From Thermodesulfobacteriales bacterium (GTDB lineage Bacteria; Desulfobacterota; Thermodesulfobacteria; Thermodesulfobacteriales; Thermodesulfatatoraceae): a stretch of 9,452 bases of DNA. The notes below the pieces were generated by a model. It was not told where the DNA came from, did not search any database, and saw only the letters and a list, made by a program, of their open reading frames with translations. Shown one piece after another: positions 5,855 to 9,452 of this stretch. A program made the translations under genes and the position numbers. The DNA is taken from the NCBI GenBank assembly GCA_026985945.1, contig JALSPN010000177.1, positions 1-9,452 on the forward strand, in the 5' to 3' direction. Positions within the stretch are counted from its first letter, which is position 1. The number at the start of each line of letters is the position of its first letter.

Positions 5855-6961
5855 ATGGCAGAAAAAAAAGTCCGTCTGGCGATTGCGGGAGTGGGGAATT
5901 GTGCCAGCTCGCTAATCCAGGGAATTTTTTATTACCGCGAGAAAGGGCTAGACCCTACCCAGGGAATTATGTTCCCTGAAATAGGCGGCTACCGGCCCTG
6001 GGATGTCCAGGTGGTAGCGGCCTGGGATATAGATGCCAGAAAAGTGGGAAAAGACGTAAGCGAGGCCATCTTCGCTCCTCCTAATTGCACCACTATTTTC
6101 TATCCCGAGGTTCCCAAATTGGGAGTCAAGGTCCGTAAAGGGAAGGTTTTAGATGGCTTTGCCCCTCACATGGGTCATTATCCGGAAGAGAAGACCTTTG
6201 TCCTCTCCGAAGAAAAAGAAGACAATCTTGACGACGTGGTGGCGGTTCTCAAAGGGACAGGGGCAGAGGTTTTGATCAACTATGTCCCTGTTGGTTCGGA
6301 AGAAGCGGCAAGATTTTATGCGGAGGCCTGCCTTAAAGCCGGGGTGGCCTTTGTAAATGCCATGCCTACTTTTATCGTTTCCGGAGATTGGGGAAAACGT
6401 TTTGAAGAGGCTGGCATCCCGGCGGTTGGAGACGATATCAAAAGTCAGGTAGGTGCCACTATTGTCCACCGGGTGCTTACCAAGCTGATGGTGGATCGGG
6501 GAGTTCCTGTAAAGCGCTCTTATCAGGTGAACTTCGGTGGCAATACCGATTTTCTCAATATGCTGGCCAGAGAACGCTTGAAAACCAAAAAGATCTCTAA
6601 AACCGAGGCGGTAACTTCTCTTCTGCCCTATGATATCGGCGAAGATAACATCCATATTGGCCCTTCAGACTGGATACCATGGCTTAAAGACAACAAAATT
6701 GCCTATATCCGCCTGGAGGGGGAACTTTTTGGCGGGGTCCCCATGTATATAGAACTCAAACTCAGCGTGGAGGACTCCCCTAATTCCGCCGGCTCTGCGA
6801 TGGATGCCATCCGTTGTGCCAAGCTTGCCAAAGATCGTGGCATAGCAGGCCCCTTGATTTCTATCTCAGCTTACACTATGAAACACCCTCCGGAGCAGTA
6901 TCCAGATGATGTGGCAAGACAGATGGTTCTCGAGTTTATCGAAGGAAAGAGAGAAAGATAA
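5855..6961 (+). CDS. ino1: myo-Inositol-1-phosphate synthase (MIPS), short prokaryotic type
   Basis: MIPS converts glucose 6-phosphate to L-myo-inositol 1-phosphate through bound NAD+ without net redox change, the committed step of inositol synthesis. At 368 residues it is the short archaeal/actinobacterial form rather than the roughly 500-residue eukaryotic one. Visible motifs are the Rossmann NAD loop GVGNCASSL (12-20), INYVPVGSEEA (141-151), the catalytic core DDIKSQVGAT (193-202), NFGGNTDFLN (226-235), DSPNSAG (307-313) and KHPP (343-346). A G-run and AAGGA lie just upstream of the ATG. It heads a tight operon, with dapL following after 12 bases. The product could feed phosphatidylinositol-type lipids through the phosphatidyltransferase at 1933, or di-myo-inositol phosphate, a thermophile osmolyte. 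Function is secure; the end use is inferred. Confidence 0.95.
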   Translation: MAEKKVRLAIAGVGNCASSLIQGIFYYREKGLDPTQGIMFPEIGGYRPWDVQVVAAWDIDARKVGKDVSEAIFAPPNCTTIFYPEVPKLGVKVRKGKVLDGFAPHMGHYPEEKTFVLSEEKEDNLDDVVAVLKGTGAEVLINYVPVGSEEAARFYAEACLKAGVAFVNAMPTFIVSGDWGKRFEEAGIPAVGDDIKSQVGATIVHRVLTKLMVDRGVPVKRSYQVNFGGNTDFLNMLARERLKTKKISKTEAVTSLLPYDIGEDNIHIGPSDWIPWLKDNKIAYIRLEGELFGGVPMYIELKLSVEDSPNSAGSAMDAIRCAKLAKDRGIAGPLISISAYTMKHPPEQYPDDVARQMVLEFIEGKRER

Positions 6962-6973
6962 ACGGAGGGTGCC

Positions 6974-8137
6974 ATGTTTTCTTTTTCCGAACGTTTGCAA
7001 AAGCTTCCTCCTTATCTTTTTGTAGAACTTGATCGAATGAAGGCCGAAGTTCAGGCCCAGGGAGTTGATGTGATAGATCTGGGGGTGGGAGATCCGGATC
7101 TTTCCACCCCTTCCCATATTGTGGAGGCTGCACTTGAGGCCGTAAAGAAGCCCGAGAATCATCACTACCCCTCAAGTGTGGGGATGCTTGCTTTTCGGAA
7201 GGCCGCGGCTTCATGGTTTGAAAGACGCTTCGGTGTCAAGTTTGATCCTGAAAAGGAAATCGTTACTCTTATCGGTTCCAAGGAAGGTATAGCCCATTTC
7301 CCTCTGGCCTTTGTAAACCCTGGAGACGTGGTATTGGTGCCCACTCCGGCTTACCCCGTCTATCATATCGGGACCCTTTTTGCCGGCGGTGAGACCTACT
7401 ACCTACCCCTTCTTCCAGAGAACCATTTTCTGCCGGACCTTGAGGCGATTCCGGAGGAAGTGCTTAAGAGGGCCAAAATTTTGTGGCTCAATTATCCTAA
7501 TAATCCCACGGCTGCTGTGGCTGACAAGGACTTTTTTGCCAGAGTGATAGCCTTTGCCCGCCAAAAGGGTCTCATCGTGGCTCATGATGCCGCTTATACC
7601 GAACTTTATTTTGACGATTTTCGCCCACCGAGTATTTTCGAGGTGGAAGGGGCGCGAGAGGTAGCCATTGAATTTCATAGCCTTTCCAAGACTTATTGCA
7701 TGACCGGCTGGCGGATCGCCTTTGCCGTGGGAAACGAAATTCTTATTTCCGGGTTGACCAAGGTCAAAAACAATGTCGATTCCGGTGCCTTTCAGGCGGT
7801 GCAGGAAGCGGGGGTAGCGGCCCTTTCGGGTGATCAAAAGTGTGTGGAAGAGTTCCGGAAGATCTTTCGTGAGCGACGGGACGTAGTAGTTGAAGGCCTT
7901 AAAAAACTTGGCTTTGAGGTTGAAACCCCGAAGGCGACTTTTTACGTGTGGGCCAGGGTGCCAGAAGGTTATAATTCCGCCGGTTTTGCCGCCAAACTCC
8001 TTAAAGAAGCAGGTATCGTGGTCACCCCTGGAAACGGCTTTGGAGAGCCGGGGGAGGGCTTTTTCCGGATTGCTCTCACGGTAGATAAAGATCGTCTCAA
8101 GGAGGCCCTGGAACGCATCGCTTCCCTCAGGTTTTAA
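6974..8137 (+). CDS. dapL: LL-diaminopimelate aminotransferase DapL
   Basis: DapL is a PLP-dependent class I/II aminotransferase that makes LL-diaminopimelate directly from tetrahydrodipicolinate and glutamate, bypassing the succinylase/acetylase steps of lysine and peptidoglycan precursor synthesis. The 387-residue protein has an N-terminal LPPYLF and DLGVGDPDL segment typical of DapL, GSKEGIAH from residue 101 (PLP phosphate region), NYPNNPT at 173-179, an AHDAAYTEL strand binding the PLP ring, the Schiff-base lysine K239 in HSLSKTYCMTGWR, and R365 in the FFRIALT segment, which would bind the substrate carboxylate. GGAGG at 6964-6968 precedes the ATG. A related aminotransferase with other specificity is possible, but the GSKEGIAH motif favours DapL. 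The stop codon region coincides with the start problem of folK. Confidence 0.9.
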   Translation: MFSFSERLQKLPPYLFVELDRMKAEVQAQGVDVIDLGVGDPDLSTPSHIVEAALEAVKKPENHHYPSSVGMLAFRKAAASWFERRFGVKFDPEKEIVTLIGSKEGIAHFPLAFVNPGDVVLVPTPAYPVYHIGTLFAGGETYYLPLLPENHFLPDLEAIPEEVLKRAKILWLNYPNNPTAAVADKDFFARVIAFARQKGLIVAHDAAYTELYFDDFRPPSIFEVEGAREVAIEFHSLSKTYCMTGWRIAFAVGNEILISGLTKVKNNVDSGAFQAVQEAGVAALSGDQKCVEEFRKIFRERRDVVVEGLKKLGFEVETPKATFYVWARVPEGYNSAGFAAKLLKEAGIVVTPGNGFGEPGEGFFRIALTVDKDRLKEALERIASLRF

Positions 8138-8631
8138 AGAGGGCCTTTGTAGGCATCGGTTCAAACCTGGGAGATCGCAGCTTTTTTTGCCGCGAAGCTT
8201 TAAGGAAGCTTCAACGGGCTGGTATCCGGGTTTGCCGATGTTCTCGCGTATATCTTACCCCTCCGGTGGGTTTTTCTTCACCCAATTGGTTCTGGAATCT
8301 GGTCTGCGAAATAAAGACCTCTTTCTCCCCTCCAGCCCTCCTTTTACAGTTCTGGCAGATAGAGTTTTCTCTCGGCCGCAAAAGAACTGGAAAGCTTTCC
8401 GACCGAACCCTTGATCTCGATCTTTTACTCTACGAAGATCTGGTTCTTAAAGGTGAAATTTTGTGTCTGCCTCATCCCAGGTTGCATGAAAGGGCCTTTG
8501 TGCTTGGCCCTCTTCAGGAATTGATTCCTCATGAAAAACATCCTATCCTAGGAGTGAGTATTTCTTCTTTGTGGGAAGGGCTCCCTGAAGAAGAAAAAAG
8601 AGCCGTAAGAATCCTTGATAAGTTATGTTGA
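8134..8631 (+). CDS. folK: 6-hydroxymethyl-7,8-dihydropterin pyrophosphokinase (HPPK), no canonical start codon
   Basis: HPPK transfers pyrophosphate from ATP to 6-hydroxymethyl-dihydropterin in folate synthesis. The frame encodes KRAFVGIGSNLGDR, then VYLTPPVGFSSPNWFWN, FSLGRKRTGKLSDRTLDLDLLLYEDLVL and LPHPRLHERAFVLGPL, the HPPK motifs in order over about 165 residues, a normal length. The metal-binding aspartates D94 and D96 (numbered from 8134) are present, while the usual WGPR loop reads LSDR. The frame is open from the in-frame stop at 8086-8088, but it has no ATG, GTG or TTG before the GTG at 8266, which would cut off the pterin/ATP fold. I place the start at TTA 8134-8136 because it overlaps the dapL stop and precedes the conserved first strand by three residues. 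A TTG there would be the expected codon. It may use a rare start, be reached by a -1 shift from dapL, or reflect a base error. Confidence 0.85.
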   Translation, partial: LKRAFVGIGSNLGDRSFFCREALRKLQRAGIRVCRCSRVYLTPPVGFSSPNWFWNLVCEIKTSFSPPALLLQFWQIEFSLGRKRTGKLSDRTLDLDLLLYEDLVLKGEILCLPHPRLHERAFVLGPLQELIPHEKHPILGVSISSLWEGLPEEEKRAVRILDKLC

Positions 8632-8921
8632 GAATCCTTTTAATACTTTTTTTGTTACTCGTGATATACTGGGCCGGCCGTTCTCTCTGGCGTGATTTAA
8701 AAGAGGGGCTTCGTTCCCAAAGGGCCTCATCCAAGGCTTCTTCAAGTTCTCCCCCGGCGGTGACCGATAAATTGGTTAAGGATCCGATCTGTGGTGTGTA
8801 TTGCGCCAGAAAAGAGGCTTACACCGCTATCTGGAAGGGGAGGGTTTACTACTTTTGCAGCGAAGAATGTCGCCAGAAATTTCTGGCTTCCAAAGGTTCT
8901 GCGGCTTCCTCTGCGGGCTAA
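8625..8921 (+). CDS. Membrane-anchored YHS/TRASH-like Cys4 protein (PP0621-type)
   Basis: This 98-residue protein has an N-terminal transmembrane helix (residues 2-18, LRILLILFLLLVIYWAG), a basic Ser/Ala-rich linker (19-50) and a small C-terminal Cys4 module. C56 and C60 (DPICGVYC) and C78 and C82 (YFCSEECRQKFL) have the spacing of YHS/TRASH-like zinc- or metal-binding domains. The positive residues just after the helix predict that the Cys4 module stays in the cytoplasm. Its role is not known; metal binding is inferred from the cysteines. The ATG overlaps the end of folK by 7 bp, and the 3' end overlaps the transglycosylase gene by 55 bp. Confidence 0.82.
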   Translation: MLRILLILFLLLVIYWAGRSLWRDLKEGLRSQRASSKASSSSPPAVTDKLVKDPICGVYCARKEAYTAIWKGRVYYFCSEECRQKFLASKGSAASSAG

Positions 8922-9452
8922 TCATCATTTTTCTCACACCTTCTCTCCTCCGGGCCGAACTTTACTACTACCGGGATGAAAACGGAGTCCTTCACCTTAC
9001 CAATATCCCCACCAACCACATCGTATGGAAGGAAACAGGCGAGTCGCCCTTAAAAAAGATTCCTGAAAGCCTCTTCAAGGAGATAGGTCTTTCTTATGGG
9101 ATTGATCCGGCCCTCCTCATGGCTATTGCCAGGGCGGAGTCCAATTTTGATCCGCAGGCAGTTTCTCCCAAAGGGGCACAAGGCCTTATGCAGCTAATGC
9201 CCGAGACGGCCTCAGACTATTTCGTGTCCAACGTGTTTGATCCGCGGGAAAATTTGCAAGCAGCAGCGGCCTTTTTGAAGGATCTCTTTCAGGAATTTAA
9301 AGATCTATCCCTTGTGCTTGCGGCCTACAATGCCGGCCCGCAGCAGGTCAAAAAATATGGAGGTATTCCCCCCTTCCCGGAGACCCAGAAATATGTAAGG
9401 CGTGTTTTGAGATTTTATTCTCTTTACAGGCGGCAAAAAAATTACAAATTTT
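8867..9452 (+). CDS. Secreted lytic transglycosylase (SLT/GH23 type) with DUF4124-like N-terminus, 3'-truncated
   Basis: Lytic transglycosylases cleave peptidoglycan glycan strands non-hydrolytically, forming 1,6-anhydro-MurNAc ends. The frame is open from the ATG at 8867 to the window edge (195 codons). Residues 1-30 form a signal peptide (MSPEISGFQR, a hydrophobic core with LIIIFL, then SLLRA before ELYYY). Next comes a short DUF4124-like segment (YYYRDENGVLHLTNIP) and the SLT domain: GIDPALLMAIARAESNF with catalytic E91, GAQGLMQLMPETA, and AAYNAGPQQVKKYGGIPPF ending in ETQKYVRRVL. The domain looks almost complete, so only a few residues are probably missing. No other start in frame would keep the signal peptide. 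The start lies 55 bp inside the preceding gene, with GAAGA just upstream. It is the last visible gene of the MIPS operon. Confidence 0.92.
   Translation, partial: MSPEISGFQRFCGFLCGLIIIFLTPSLLRAELYYYRDENGVLHLTNIPTNHIVWKETGESPLKKIPESLFKEIGLSYGIDPALLMAIARAESNFDPQAVSPKGAQGLMQLMPETASDYFVSNVFDPRENLQAAAAFLKDLFQEFKDLSLVLAAYNAGPQQVKKYGGIPPFPETQKYVRRVLRFYSLYRRQKNYKF

Noticed and set aside
8155..8157. ATC at 8155 as a rare folK start
   Set aside because: It would delete most of the conserved first beta strand (AFVGI); TTA at 8134 keeps it.
7403..8164. Minus-strand open frame (253 codons) inside dapL
   Set aside because: It lies antisense to the conserved aminotransferase and shows no domain or ribosome-binding site.
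8187..8414. Open frame of 75 codons at the beginning of folK
   Set aside because: It is in another frame from the HPPK motifs and has no features of its own.
8266..8631. GTG at 8266 as the folK start
   Set aside because: It would remove GSNLGD and the first half of the HPPK fold, although that upstream frame is clearly conserved.
1..9452. CRISPR arrays, insertion sequences, tRNA or rRNA genes, prophage or toxin-antitoxin genes
   Set aside because: No direct-repeat arrays, transposase motifs, tRNA-like folds or toxin-like small gene pairs were found on reading both strands.

Overview
The window looks like a chromosomal segment of a thermophilic, diderm, probably motile anaerobe. My best guess is the Thermodesulfobacteriota (Thermodesulfobacteria-like). 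This rests on the gene repertoire: a chemotaxis kinase, the DXP/MEP isoprenoid enzyme IspG, an LL-diaminopimelate aminotransferase route to lysine and peptidoglycan, myo-inositol-phosphate synthase, a short CDP-alcohol phosphatidyltransferase, and a LysR regulator of the type seen near selenium and anaerobic metabolism genes. It also rests on Lys/Glu-rich, tightly packed genes. The taxon is an inference; no marker gene such as 16S rRNA is present.

Layout. (1) Bases 1-1704 are the 3' part of cheA on the + strand, open at the left edge. (2) Bases 1705-1932 are an intergenic region with a strong GC-rich hairpin whose T-tract faces the minus strand, a nested hairpin, and a candidate promoter. (3) Bases 1933-3367 hold a CDP-alcohol phosphatidyltransferase and rsmI, overlapping by 29 bp. 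(4) ispG (3351-4442, minus strand) converges on rsmI with a 17-bp overlap. (5) A 67-bp divergent promoter region (4443-4509) separates ispG from a TTG-started DUF1232 (YkvA-like) membrane-associated gene, which overlaps a LysR-family regulator by 8 bp. (6) After an 87-bp gap with a candidate promoter and a small inverted repeat, a compact + strand operon runs to the right edge: myo-inositol-1-phosphate synthase, LL-DAP aminotransferase (dapL), folK, a membrane-anchored YHS/TRASH-like Cys4 protein, and a secreted lytic transglycosylase cut off at the right edge.

How the genes fit together. The MIPS and CDP-alcohol phosphatidyltransferase genes lie about 3.3 kb apart and could be two steps of a bacterial inositol-phospholipid pathway, or of di-myo-inositol phosphate osmolyte synthesis. 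dapL and the transglycosylase concern peptidoglycan precursor supply and remodelling. folK and rsmI are housekeeping genes.

The most notable anomaly is folK. The reading frame is intact and carries the HPPK motifs, but there is no ATG, GTG or TTG between the upstream in-frame stop and the conserved first beta strand. A single base (A instead of G at 8136) would separate the present TTA from a TTG start overlapping the dapL stop. No IS elements, CRISPR arrays, tRNA or rRNA genes were seen, and nothing here amounts to a clearly new multi-gene system.
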